Assembly (NCBI RefSeq): GCF_027596085.1
Contig: NC_072463.1
Coordinates: 574,692 to 638,691 of the forward strand
Length of the DNA stretch: 64,000 nucleotides
Direction of reading: 5' to 3'
DNA from: Anoplopoma fimbria
Lineage: Eukaryota; Chordata; Actinopteri; Perciformes; Anoplopomatidae
Within the stretch, counting starts at the first letter, position 1. Each line of letters opens with the position of its first letter. Positions 19,863 to 31,965 of this stretch are shown here, piece by piece. The notes beneath the pieces are model-generated. The model was not told the DNA's origin, searched no databases, and saw nothing but the letters and a program-made list of their open reading frames with translations. The translations under genes were made by a program, and so were the position numbers.

Positions 19863-20475
19863 TCGCGACAACTTATTGCAGATATCTATCCGTATGAATT
19901 TTGGCCCGTAAGTAAAAAGAAATTTCTGTAAAAAACACAACACTTTCTTTTTTTTAACCTGTTTCCATAGAGACAAAGGGGGTCAGGAAGAATGAGGGGA
20001 AACGATTAGTTTGAAGCAATACGGATAGTTCAAATGAATGCATGCAAAGATTCATTTCACCCTGAATAAATGGTTTCTGATGAGTCCTTGTGTTTCCCTC
20101 AGAGCTCCCAGAGGATGTCATAGACCTCAGGTTAGGAACCTCCGTTGATGGTTTAATGGTTTCACTAAAAGCCTTCTCCTCCTCCTCCTCCTCCTCCTCC
20201 TCCCTCTCTGTGTTATACAGCTGAAGGAGGAAGTGGTAAAGTCAGGAATGATTAGGGCGGCGGGGGTCGTCACAGTGACTTTCCTGTCAGGGTTGTTGAA
20301 GATAACGGAGGTCTCAGGAGAGCCGACCATCCAGACAGCTAACCTCTCCTCTGCCTCTCATTTCAACCTCACTTTCCTCCTTACCCTTGAATGCCTCTTC
20401 AGCACTCACACCAAATGCTGTTTGCTTCTGCATTTCCCTCTTTTGAATGGCATAATACAAAAAGGTTCTGCTCTG

Positions 20476-20498
20476 CACACACACACACACACACACAC
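20476..20498. repeat. (CA)n microsatellite
   Basis: Short uninterrupted CA run. A (CTC)n run is also present near 20177-20202. Confidence 0.95.
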
Positions 20499-20918
20499 CA
20501 TTTCTCTCTCCTGCCCAGATACACAGTCATTGCTGAGCAGCGTGATGATGAAACAGAAGCTTTGTGGAGCTTAAGAATAAAAGACGAGCGGCTATTTAAA
20601 GAACAATCAAATTACCATAATTACAATAAACACTCAAATTAGTGAATAATACTGATTTAAATTTTTAGCCACAAACAAAAGGTTCAAATATAACAACTAA
20701 ACACTTTAACATTTACATTTTCTTTATTGCCACTCTTTGTCTTTGTTCTTTTGCTGTGGCAATACATCGACTGCCCCCAGGGGTCAATTAAGTCTGTACT
20801 TCCCATTGTGCAACTGAATGTTTTCATTTGTGAATATAGTCTCTTCAAAGAACAGTACATCCAAGATGCTCTTTAGTGTTCCAACTGATGTTGGATGATC
20901 TATTGATCATGGTTTACT

Positions 20919-21256
20919 GCAACCAGTGAACAGGAAGTGACCATATATGGAGTGAGGAGGAGTGACGTAGAGACGCCGTATACGTCTCTGGTGTGGACCT
21001 GTCAATCAGTGTGTAGCCCCGCCCTAAAGCATCCCCTGCTTTATGGTCTGTTTGACTCTAAATGGAGCATCATTTACTAAATGAACATCATGCTGTATTG
21101 AAGAAGACTTGAAACTAGAGATTGAGACCATAAACTCATGTTTACAATGTTTACTGAGGGAATAAATCAAGAGAGAAGTAGAGTCATTTTCTCATAGACT
21201 TCTATACAACCAGAGGAGTCGCCCCCTGGTGGACAGGAGAGAGAATGCAGCTTTAT
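20919..21256 (+). repeat. Dispersed repeat family 1, copy e
   Basis: Plus-strand copy from CAACCAGTGAACAGGAAGTG to AGAGAATGCAGCTTTA. With copy d it forms an inverted pair about 1 kb apart. Confidence 0.85.
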
Positions 21257-22824
21257 CGCTGTTAGCTTCTTGTTTCCAACAGCATGACCATCATCTATCT
21301 TAAGATCAGAAAGCGCTTCTTGTTGGTGAAAGTGTTGAAAACTGTGATTGAAAAAACAGAACTGCCCTCATTCTCGTGGGAAACAAGGAGACATTTTTCC
21401 AATTTTCCTAAGGCCTAAATCTGATTTTCCACAAGATAATTAAAGGTTATTACATAAGCTTTAGGCCTCACTATTCAGTATTTCCTCTGAAATGGACAGC
21501 AGATAAGGGGGAAGGAACTGAAGTCTCCCGTCTGGAGCAAAACACGTTTCATCGCCATGAAGCTGTGATGTCAAAGAAGCAGACACATCAAGACGCTCCA
21601 GCCCTCATAACTGACTTCCAAGGGACAAAATTAGTGTTTTTTCAAAGCAGCTGACGCTCAAACCAACTCTATGAAGTTTAGATGAAGCATTTTAACTCAT
21701 TTGTTTTGATAAACCTTTTTTTTAATAGCTGGTTCTGTAAATCTCCTTTATATTTCGAGTCGTGTTTGTATCATTACCGAGGCTCTGTTATCTTCTGATG
21801 CTGTTGTGTAACTGCTTCAGGGTGAATAAAAAGGGCTGAACTCAGAACAAGACCAAGCTTTTCAGGTGGCTACTATACATAATAAAAGACTCACTGTCCC
21901 AGTTTGGGTCTGATAAAGTGGAACGCCATCGTATCGACTACTTGTTTTGTTTTGCATTTTTAATTTGAGAATTGTATTAAGCTGCAATAAGCTGCTTCCT
22001 GGCAACAACAGCAATTATTTCACAGATCTTACCTCATCTTTTGGTGCACAAAGTTTTCCCTGAATGCTTCATGATTTTCATCCTATTGTTTTACTGTATA
22101 ATTGACCTTTTATGTTTTGCTAAGTTGTAAATATACCTATAATTTATGTTATCACAAATGACTGAGTGAGCCATTTTTGGTCATAAACAAACAAGCAAAC
22201 AAACATGATGTTAGATTCTTGTAGAGGGCCCTAAACTAATTTAAAATAATCAATAATTCTTGACTTTGTGGGTAACCAACTGCCAGATATCTCTCATGGA
22301 TGATGGTAGCTGGATCGATAAGAATTACAAGAACTTTCCTTGTCAGTTTCTTTCTGCTTCATTGGATATCGCTCTCCTTCAGGAAGTCATTCTTTAATCT
22401 CCCTGAAGAGCAAACATTTGTTGGTACGCTGACATTGTTACTAGTCAGTCCTAAATCAGTATTCTGTTTCACTGCATGAAGACCTCATCAGACTTGGCAA
22501 CATACATATTCTTAATGGGCCCCTTTGAATTTCCTGTTGCAATATGTGTTAACTCTTGTGGAGCCTTTAAAAAGTTCCAAAATGTATTGGAAGCTAACTG
22601 TCAGCTAACTCTACGCTAGAATAAACTGGAAGCTAACAGACAGAGCGGTTAGCGTAAAAGAAGCTGCAGAGAGAATCCAACTGTCCAAGTTCAGAATTAA
22701 TGAATTTAATTCCTCCACTTTCCATTTATTTCTCCTGTAGAGCTGTGTGGATGGAGGGTGGACATCTGCATGATGACCTGAGTTTAAAGGCAAAGGTTAT
22801 AAGTTCACAAGCAACTGTACACAT
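21257..22824. other. No recognised feature
   Basis: Unique-looking A+T-rich DNA without open frames of interest or repeats that I recognise. Confidence 0.5.
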
Positions 22825-24127
22825 CTCTCGTCTCGGGATGCTTTCCCTCGGCTTTCAAGACTGCCAGAGTCACCCCCCTTCTGAAGAAACCATCACTTGA
22901 CCCCTCTGATGTCAAGAACTTCAGACCGGTCTCTCTTCTACCCTTTCTATCCAAAACGCTTGAACGCGCTGTCTCTAAACAACTGTCTTCCTACCTCCAC
23001 CAGAACAACCTCTTGGACCCCCACCAGTCCGGGTTCAAGGTGGGTCACTCGTCAGAGACGGGCCTCCTTGCGGTGACAGAGTCGCTTCACGCTGCGAGAG
23101 CGAACTCTCTCTCCTCTGTCCTGATTCTCCTGGACCTGTCAGCGGCGTTTGACACGGTGAACCACCAGATCCTCCTCTCCACCCTCGAGGGGATGGGCGT
23201 CTCAGGCTCTGCACTCTCCCTGCTTGCATGCTGACTACGGGGGTTCCACAAGGTTCAGTTCTGGGCCCCCTTCTCTTCTCGCTCTACACAACATCTCTGG
23301 GTTCTGTTATTCGCTCGCATGACTTCTCTTACCATTGTTATGCCGATGACACCCAGCTGGTCTTGTCATTTCCTCCCGGTGACACACAAGTGGAGGCACG
23401 CATTGCTGCGTGCTTGGCTGACATCTCGAAGTGGATGGCGACACACCACCTGAAGCTCAACCTGGACAAAACCGAGCTACTCTTCCTCCCGGGGAAGGGT
23501 TGCCCGCTGAGACCTGTCCATCACCATCGATGATGCCGTGGTGACGCCAACTCGGACTGTGAGGAATCTGGGTGTGACCCTGGACGACCAACTGTCGCTC
23601 TCAGCAAGCATTGCATCGGTCACACGCTCCTGCAGATTCCTCCTCTACAACATCAGGAGGATTCTCCCCTTCCTCCCTGAGGAGACGGTGCAGGTGCTCT
23701 ACAGGCTCTGGTCATCTCCCGCCTGGACTACTGCAACTCACTACTGGAGCCCCGGCGTCGGCCATCAGACCTCTGGAGCTCGTCCAGAAAGCTGCAGCTC
23801 GTCTGGTGTTCAATGACCCAAGTTCTCCCACACAACTTCCCTTCTCCGTTCTCTACACTGGCTCCCTGTAGGAGCATCCAGTTACAGACTCTGGTGCCTA
23901 CAGGGCAGTGAGAGGAACAGCTCCTTCCTATCTCCAGGCCATGAAGCCCTACACCCCCCCACCACTCCTCTCTGCTGCCTCGGGGTGACTGGTTGCCCCG
24001 TCGCTCAGAGGTCCCTGCAGCCGATCCACCCGGTCACAGCTTCTTCCTGTCCTGACCCCTCAGTGGAGGAATGAACTCCCCACTGACCTCAGGACAGCAG
24101 AGTCACTGCCCATCTTTAACCTCACCT

Positions 24128-24282
24128 CTTCAAGAAGTACTACCTGATAAAGAATAAAGAAGTACTACCTGATAAAGAAGTACTACCTGATAAAGAAGTA
24201 CTACCTGATAAAGAAGTACTACTACCCTGATAAAGAAGTACTACCTGATAAAGTACTACCTGATAAAGAAGTACTACCTGAG
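24128..24282. repeat. 18-bp tandem expansion in the LINE 3' UTR
   Basis: About eight units of AAGAAGTACTACCTGATA with one ACT insertion and one shortened unit. Confidence 0.85.
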
Positions 24283-24458
24283 CCTTCCTCTTATTGTATT
24301 ATATTAGTTTGTTTCTGTACTTTTGCTCTGGTTTCTGCTTTTAGATGCTTGTTTAAGAAAGGAGATGCACTTATGACTTCTGGTGACTAGTAGTTCTCTT
24401 GAATACCTATGTTGAATACACTTCCTGTAAGTCGCTTTGGATAAAAGCGTCTGCTAAA

Positions 24459-24545
24459 TGACTGTAATGTAATGTAATGTAATGTAATGTAATGTAATGT
24501 GATAAATGTAATGTAATGTAATGTGATGTAATGTAATGTAATGTA
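24459..24545. repeat. (TGTAA)n tail of the LINE
   Basis: Pentamer array with a few GTGATA-type variants at the 3' end of the L2-like element. Confidence 0.9.
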
Positions 24546-24757
24546 AATCTTTTATCAGCATTTCAGGGTTGATGTGTTTGTTTCTCATCTGCAAATGTTT
24601 TAGTGATAACATAAAAAATACTGAACATTCTTAATAAAGGTTATAATGTTCAGTTCAGTTGAAACTTTTTTGATTCAACTGTGTGGTTATTTTAAAAGGT
24701 GGCAGGTGTTAACTTCTGGTTCTAAATAAAGTGAAGGCAATGCTGAAGTGTCCTAAA

Positions 24758-25165
24758 ACCTGCATTCTCTCTCCTGTCCACCAGGGGGCGACTCCTCTGG
24801 TTGTATAGAAGTCTATGAGAAAATGACTCTACTTCTCTCTTGATTTATTCCCTCAGTAAACATTGTAAACATGAGTTTATGGTCTCAATCTCTAGTTTCA
24901 AGTCTTCTTCAATACAGCATGATGTTCATTTAGTAAATGATGCTCCATTTAGAGTCAAACAGACCATAAAGCAGGGGATGCTTTAGGGCGGGGCTACACA
25001 CTGATTGACAGGTGGCTACCATGGTGTTGTCCGTCAGGGAGTTGTCGGTGTGTTTTTTCACTTCATGAAAGTTAATTGTAACATTTTGGTTGCCTGTAAA
25101 AGTTGTTGTTAGTAGCTCCACCCTCTGGTGTTACTTCTGGTTGCAAAAAACAAGATGGTGACCAA
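24758..25165 (-). repeat. Dispersed repeat family 1, copy f
   Basis: Minus-strand copy. Its far end has a variant with GAAAGTTAATTGTAACATTT and CAAAAAACAAGATGGTGACC, a variant shared with copy h at 41300-41505. Confidence 0.8.
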
Positions 25166-25279
25166 AATTGAACTCTTTCACAGTGTGCTTTTACTTCACG
25201 CAAGTAAATTGCAACATTTTGTTCGCCTTAAAATCTCTTATTCAGCGTTCGGTCGTGCTTAGCTCCACACTCGTAAAAA

Positions 25280-25560
25280 TTCTGACTACGTGGACTTATC
25301 AGGACGGTGGGAGGGGACGTGGACGGGTCAAACAAATACGTGTTTTTCCCCCAGGAGACCGTTGTTCGTGGTATGTATTAAAGTCTACGTTGTTTTGTTT
25401 GTCACATAACTTCCAAGTTATTTTAACCCAAACCACGATCTTTTCCTCAACCTGACTTAAGTATTTCCTGTGGATATGGAAGTTTATTTTGAAAAGACTG
25501 TGTGCATGTAACAAGGGGAAAGTGACACGTGATGCTGGAATTTCGTAGGAAAAGGATGAA
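25280..25560 (+). repeat. Dispersed repeat family 2, copy 1
   Basis: Contains TTAACCCAAACCACGATCTT, GTTTATTTTGAAAAGACTGT and GTGCATGTAACAAGG. Related sequences are at 38590-38800, 43005-43270, 47590-47880 and 63590-64000. Class unknown. Confidence 0.55.
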
Positions 25561-25983
25561 TAAGTTCTTTGTTCGATATCTTACAAACCTTTACATTAAG
25601 ATAAGTTGCAAAAGTTTAACAGCACCTCAAACTATATCTGTCAAAATAATCATAAATCAACATCTCAAATTTAGAAAAGAAACACTATAATCTTCATGAA
25701 GGTAACATGTAGTTTACTGCAGGACTGTTGTATTAGTATTATTTTAGCTAGCTGTACCTAATAGAAAAGTATTGATCTTTGTTGACTTTTTGGTTTGTGT
25801 ACATTTTTTCAACAGGACAGACTAAAGTAAAGAGCTGCAGAGAAACTGGCCTCTTTGTGTTGTGTTCAGCTCCTACTGGGTTCAAATACAGATCAATAAA
25901 CTCCTTGATTACTAAATGCCCCTTCTGGTAAGTGAGCGAAGAGGAGAGATGTTCACTAAAACACAAAGACAGACAGGAAGCCC

Positions 25984-26040
25984 AGAGAGACAGAGAGACA
26001 GAGAGACAGAGAGACAGAGAGACAGAGAGACAGAGAGAGA
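25984..26040. repeat. 8-bp tandem repeat
   Basis: Seven AGAGAGAC units in perfect register. Confidence 0.95.
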
Positions 26041-26536
26041 GTATCCCAGACGGCTGTTTATTATTCTGACACTACAGTTCAGGTGTGCAACTGTAAAACA
26101 ATACATGAGTCAGTGTGGGACTCCAGTGCTGCTCCCTACCATTGCTTTAACAAAACAGTAGAAAGTTAGAACATTCCAGTAGAAAAAAGAGAGAGAAGCT
26201 TCACCTAAAAGGGCCCCGTTTATTAAAATCATCCAAACTTTTAGTGAGAATCTGAACTATAGCGGATGAAAAATTAAATTCATGATGGTCGCGTCATGTT
26301 TTTGTCACTCTGCGGGAAATGACTTCCATTTGTTTAAGCGTCGTCTTGGATTGCATTATGCGGGAATCGAATCAAGCCAAAGGATCATTTTTAATAAATG
26401 AGGCCCTCCTCGGTCGTGCCCGTTTGTCCCCAGAGAGGTGGAGTCACCGTGTCAGTCGGTCGGCACGACGCACAAAGACTGCACATCATCAGCATGCCGA
26501 GGAGAGAGTGATGGAGATCAAGGAGACGAGGGGGAG

Positions 26537-26539
<3 letters not shown>

Positions 26540-26575
<36 letters not shown>

Positions 26576-26739
26576 AGAAGGAGGAGAAAAAAACCGGATG
26601 CTGAAAGAGAGAGGAGGCGTCTGTCAGAGAGGATACAAGAGGACCTCCTTCTGGTGTCAAGACGGAAAGTAGAGAGTGTAAAGAAACAAAAGCATCTCTG
26701 CTCCCAGTGAGAGGAGGGGGAGGAGGAGGAGGAGGAGGA

Positions 26740-26773
<34 letters not shown>

Positions 26774-26853
26774 GAGGAGGAGGAGGAGGAGGGGAGGAGG
26801 AGGAGGGGGGAGGGGAGGAGGAGGAGGAGGAGGAGGAGGAGGAGGAGGAGGAG
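26540..26853. repeat. Polypurine (GA)n and (GGA)n tract
   Basis: A (GA)n run at 26540-26570 and an almost pure G+A tract of (GGA)n with G-runs at about 26707-26853. Long serine, proline or glycine frames over it are artefacts of the repeat. Confidence 0.9.
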
Positions 26854-26890
26854 GATGTACATTCAAGTGGCAAAGCCGAAAAATCCTGAA

Positions 26891-26892
<2 letters not shown>

Positions 26893-26980
<88 letters not shown>
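26893..26980. repeat. (GT)44 microsatellite
   Basis: Uninterrupted GT run 40 bases after the polypurine tract. Confidence 0.95.
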
Positions 26981-26981
<1 letters not shown>

Positions 26982-27370
26982 AGATCACAGGAGTCGCCCT
27001 TCATTCTCTCGTCAAACTAGTTCGCTGACAGGAAAACTCCCAGACTGTCCTGCATCTGTCTCCTCGTGTACTTTAACCGCTGAGGAAGTAAAGAGATTTA
27101 CTGTATTTAAATCTTTTCTTCTTAAAGCACTAGATGTTAAAGTTCACATCTCTTCCTTCTTAACTTCTATAAGGGCTCCATCTGTCACAGTATTGCTCTA
27201 TATAGTGTAAATATGAAGCTTGGTGTGCACCACGTGTTATCAATATATTGATACATTTAAAAATCTATTATAATTTTAATTAAAGAATATTTTTAATATT
27301 TTAATATTTAAAAGTGATAAGTGATATTTTTTTCTTTTTCTTTGTTTGTTATACTTTCATTTCCAACAGA

Positions 27371-27423
27371 AGCTCTGATTGGCCAGATTTCTGCTGACAC
27401 ATAGCAGCTGGCCAATCAGAGCT
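27371..27423. repeat. Perfect 16-bp inverted repeat with CCAAT motifs
   Basis: AGCTCTGATTGGCCAG at 27371-27386 and its exact reverse complement at 27408-27423, separated by 21 bases. Each arm carries ATTGG/CCAAT. The loop has a further CTGCT/AGCAG pairing next to the right arm. Confidence 0.85.
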
Positions 27424-28461
27424 CCAGCTGCTGCCCCGTGACTTACACGTCTTTAAAAATAAAGCAAACACAAGAAATTAAAGCAGGAAATTATTAATAT
27501 TCAATTATTAATTTATTATTTGAATGAGGTAAGAAATACAATTACAAATAGGCAATTTTTTGTTTAAATTTGTAAATCTATTGATTTAAAAAAAACTAAG
27601 AAAACAGTTTTAGAGAAATTTGGGTTAAACGTGTTTTCAAGTTGCTCTCCACAAAACCAGAATTAATTAACCAGTAATCAGATACTGATAAAGTGAGTTC
27701 TATTTATAAATCTTTGTTAGATATGGTAATATACTTTTCTCTAAAATAGTGAAATATAAATATATTTGACTGGGAATCTGTTGCATGCAGCCACTTTGGT
27801 GAAGATTGTGTTTCGTTTTCTAGGGGAGATTTGAGGTGCGAGAGACATTTTTATGGGACATTTTGTTCTCAGTTATTAATATAATATTTACTTGTTAAAA
27901 GGCCAACACTGTTTGTTCTGTTATAGAAGGAGCCATTTTAGCATCAGAAGTAGAAACATCTCGTACAGATCTTTCTTCAGCATTATGTAAAACATCATTT
28001 TAACCTAATACGTTTCTTCTTCTCAGTCTTCTCAGAGTTATTTGTCAGAAAAAACGTCATCAAACTCTAAGACTTTCTTTAACTCTTTAACTTTCAGATG
28101 CGTTCAAGAGCAGGTGCGTTCGTTTTGAGTTTTACTTTAGTGTTCAAAAAAAAGGGCAAGTCCATGTCATTGAAAGTAAAAAGTAAGAATCTCGGCTTCA
28201 TCAATCAACTGTTATCATTATTATTTTAACTTTTTAACCCGTTGGTGGAGCTAAATGAAAAGTCATCACAACTCAGCTTCTGGGGAGTAAAGTGTTAAAC
28301 TGACTGACTCACTACTTTCCTTAAAATATAATCATTTAATTAACATTTTATTATTAGGTTCGGCTGGAAACAAACTGTCCTTCCCCACATGGATATATTT
28401 GTCATCATGACCTTAATCCTGGCTCGCCTATGGACAATCAACTGTTGCATAGCTTTGCATG

Positions 28462-28465
<4 letters not shown>

Positions 28466-28517
<52 letters not shown>
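28466..28517. repeat. (AT)n microsatellite
   Basis: About 26 AT units. Confidence 0.95.
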
Positions 28518-28519
<2 letters not shown>

Positions 28520-28614
28520 TGACAGAGATATGAAGCATACTGGCGTGGTGCTGCTCTACACAGGTTTAGAGGCAGCCATCATGGAAGTCAACTTATAGAT
28601 CCAGATTGCCTAAA

Positions 28615-28690
28615 AACTGCTGCCGAGGTGTCCCTGAGCAAGGCACTTGCCCCTGACTGTTGCAGGGGATCCGCTCAGTGGCCGACAGCA
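28615..28690. mobile_element. SINE-body-like fragment
   Basis: GCCGAGGTGTCCCTGAGCAA resembles the body of the tRNA-derived SINE (ATGCCGAGGTGTCCTTGAGC on its minus strand). No tRNA head is seen, so this is a fragment or a related family. Confidence 0.4.
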
Positions 28691-30536
28691 GAGAGAGTGA
28701 GGTGTGCAGAAAACGGGCTCATGTGCACAGAATGAAGTGCACATTTAAATAAAACGGCCATTAAACTAGAGAGTCCAGAGTGAAGCTCATTAGCATATTG
28801 AGACAGAGATCTGTGAAGTGTTTGAGCCCATTAGCATCACAAAGTTATTGATCTTCATTATTTCCAGTCTGTTGACAGCAGAGAGACAAATCTGAGCGAA
28901 CAAGATGGAAAATAGATTTTCAGTGGTTTGGTGGGAAGTTTGAGAGACAGAAGACTGAAAATGACACGAATGTTTGTTTTGAGTTTTTTTCTGAGAATGA
29001 AAAGACAAAAAAAACAGCACACCTATCTACAGTTCTGAATTTCAGGATCAGACTACAAAATATTAGCATTTTAAAATGGTCTCCGCGAGAGATAATGTGA
29101 GCATGATGCCTTCAAGTCCTGCTCGTATTTGAGAGATCAGTCATGACTTTAGGCCGTAGACGACCTGCATGACCAGGGATGAGGCGTCACCAGGGTTCAG
29201 ACTAAAAGCCAACAAACCAGGTGGAAAGGTAGGCGGGGCTTAAACTTCTCTCTCAGTATATCTGTTTGATTCTTCACGTTTAACAGCTGACTGTCTTTGA
29301 GGAGAGAGTCCGGAGTGTTCAGTTACACATCTGGACGACTGATCACGTCTCACTCCTCTTTCTATATTACAGGAGGCTTTTAGTCTTAATAAATATTAAA
29401 GTAAAAAGTAGTAAATAAGCAACATAATAAAATTATAATATAATATAGTTATACCTTACTATAAAAATATAATAAATAGTATGATATAATAATACAAATT
29501 ATAATATTTCTGATGGGGGATTGTTTTCATGTTGCATCACCTGTATTTATTTATTTTAGCTTTCTTTTACATTCATAAAATCAGCTTTGGCGTGTAGAAA
29601 CAGCTGTTTGCATCTCTCTCTCTCTTATTTCCTTTCCGTCTGTTGATTGCTACAATTATTGGTGAAATGTAATAAAGCTCCTCTGCTCGGTTTCAGCACC
29701 ACGGACAGAACCAAACCTTTATGTGCAAGTGAGCTAATCTGACAGCGACTAAGGAGGAGCAGACGGTTTATGAGCCTGTTCATCGGGGTTCAGGGGGTTA
29801 AAATGTCCCCAGTGCTGATTCTAAGGGGCCCGGACTCGAAAAGGTTGAGAACCACTTCTCTACATCAGGATCATAAGCATAAATCTATTATTTTCAAGCA
29901 TATCTCTGCTTAGAGACTTGCAATGTCAACGTCCGTGGCGTCCACATCGTCATGCAGGTCAGCACAGATTCTGTGAAACTAGTTAAAGAGAGCAAATGAT
30001 CTTTATCGGGGCTATTTGAAGTGTTGACTTCAGTATGAACAATCTACCGGTGCTCTCTCCGGACACCTGATGTCTGTCAGAGTGGGACATGTCACAGAGC
30101 CTGGCAGGACTCAAAGGAGGCAAAGATACATTATTTCAAAGATATATTATTTCCATTATATATTTATTTAAATGTGTTATTTGCATTTCTGCTCTCTGTA
30201 TAGAACCCGTTCTCTGTGTAGCAGTCACGTCCTGGTGTTCTGGAGGTTTAAGATGCTGATCACGTTTATTGCACGTAATTCCCCGTCTCTCTCTCTCTCT
30301 CCTCATTTTCTGGTCTCTCTCTACTGCTTAGTGTCTAACAAAGGCATGAAAATAAATCCAGCCAGCTGCTCATTTATCCAAGAGACAATGAGCCCCAAGA
30401 CTGACGCCAGAAGACTGAAAACCTGTGATTCTCATCAGCCCGTTTTCTGCCACCAGTCCATCCAGTGAAGCAGGAATGACATGGAAACGATTTGTTTCTT
30501 CCATGACGGCTACTGCACATCTGTGTTCTGCCTTAT

Positions 30537-30540
<4 letters not shown>

Positions 30541-30583
<43 letters not shown>

Positions 30584-30700
30584 TGGGGGGGGGGGTGTGT
30601 GTCATGTGATGGGGGGGGGACGACGACTGATCTGCCTTCTGTGAAGTAAAAGAAAGTCTCCGTGGGCCGTCAGGGTTCAAATCAAGAGACACTGTGCATG

Positions 30701-30790
<90 letters not shown>
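30541..30790. repeat. Two (GT)n tracts with G-runs between
   Basis: (TG)21 at 30541-30582, a stretch with G10 and G8 runs, then (GT)44 at 30703-30790. Confidence 0.95.
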
Positions 30791-30793
<3 letters not shown>

Positions 30794-30871
30794 CACTCTG
30801 GAGCATAAAACTACTCCTTTGCATGCAGATTAAGAAAAAAACGATATCATAAAAAGTACAGTATTCCATCT

Positions 30872-30877
30872 TTTATT
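30872..30877 (-). promoter_or_regulatory. Candidate kcnh5 polyadenylation signal
   Basis: The nearest minus-strand AATAAA downstream of the kcnh5 stop that I can find (TTTATT on plus). It would give a 3' UTR of about 1.1 kb. No transcript evidence; other signals further on are possible. Confidence 0.25.
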
Positions 30878-31880
30878 ACTGAGCGCTGATGCGTTGAAGC
30901 TGCTGTGTTAATGGAGCTCAGAGGCGGGTTTCTCTTCAGTGGGACGCTCGGCTGGTTAAGACCTCCGTGTGTGTTGGGGGGGGGGCATTATATTATATGT
31001 CTCTGTGCCGAGTGGACTCTTTATGTGAAAACTAAACTCTGTGTTATTTCCCTCAAAAGCCTTTCTTGTTGCCCCGGCTTTTCCAAAAAGTGCATTCTGC
31101 CATCCCTGATTCATGCAGAGGGATGGAACAAAAGAGAAAACATCCTTCTTTCACCAACATGAAAACTAAAAAAAGATATCATCATTGTATTCTAGCGGCG
31201 TACCCGAGCGATGCATAGACACGAGGAGGATTCTAGCAAAATAAACATTTAAGGGTTCACCCGACAGCTAACTGAGGCCAAGGACGTTTGTGTAATCAAA
31301 AATAGAAATTAGTATAAGAAGCAAAGTTGAGAATTAATATATAAAACATACCAGAAAATTCCCTCACATTTGGGAATCTGTGAGGACGAGGTGAGAATCA
31401 AACGATGTCATCTCACAGGCAAAGAAAGCACAAGTCCATCCCTTTGTCTGTTAATAAATAATCCATGCACAATCTCTTTGCCAGTTTTCAATGTTATAGT
31501 GCTACCAGTATGCAAACCCTGAATGTCCACATAGTAAATTATCAATGAAAAATATTCATATGTACAGTGTAGCTCAATAAAACTTCTCTTTAAACTCGAT
31601 TTTTGCATGCAGTCAACTGCATAATATACAGGCAAGAAGTACGCTCAGTGCTTGTTTCTTTGGCAGGCCAGAATCCAGCTGGACATGCATAGAGAGGTAT
31701 GTACAATCACAGAACGGGACCCGGGTCACGCTGGAGTGCTGGACTCCCACCGGACCCGAGATACAAGTCAGTGTGCAAATGTTAAAGAAGACAGTTTTTC
31801 TGTTAAGACCAGTGGCGGTTTTCCGATGCCCACGGAAAAACACTGACGTAACCTTGAACTGATGACCGCGACGGAGCGTG

Positions 31881-31930
31881 ACACCGCGTGACACCGCGTG
31901 ACACCGCGTGACACCGCGTGACACCGCGTG
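31881..31930. repeat. 10-bp repeat x5 in kcnh5 3' UTR
   Basis: Five perfect copies of ACACCGCGTG, starting 36 bases after the kcnh5 stop codon in the direction of transcription. Confidence 0.95.
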
Positions 31931-31965
31931 CTCCGGTGCTCTCCACGCCACCGGCTGAGCTCTCT

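Larger units (their letters stand above)
22825..24545 (+). mobile_element. 5'-truncated L2-like LINE (CR1/L2 clade)
   Basis: Reverse-transcriptase sequence is readable in broken frames: [52 protein letters not shown], the catalytic CYADDTQL, and [14 protein letters not shown]. Frame changes fall near 23230, 23530 and 23720, so it is inactive. The endonuclease part is absent. The 3' end reads GTAAGTCGCTTTGGATAAAA and GCGTCTGCTAAATG and runs into a (TGTAA)n tail, which is diagnostic of fish L2 elements. A local 18-bp expansion lies in its 3' UTR. Confidence 0.9.
24546..31965. other. Intergenic region between the LINE and kcnh5
   Basis: No coding sequence recognised. It holds repeat copies f and family 2 copy 1, a composite (GAGA)-(GGA)-(GT) simple-sequence tract at 26540-26980, an (AT)n run, several (GT)n runs and a SINE-body-like fragment near 28615-28690. 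The part next to kcnh5 (about 30870-31965) is the likely 3' UTR of that gene. Confidence 0.5.

Noticed and set aside
26391..26873. 160-codon minus-strand frame rich in Ser and Pro, with overlapping Gly- and Leu-rich frames
   Set aside because: It is translation of the (GGA)n and (GA)n simple repeat; no domain, and all frames are open for the same reason.
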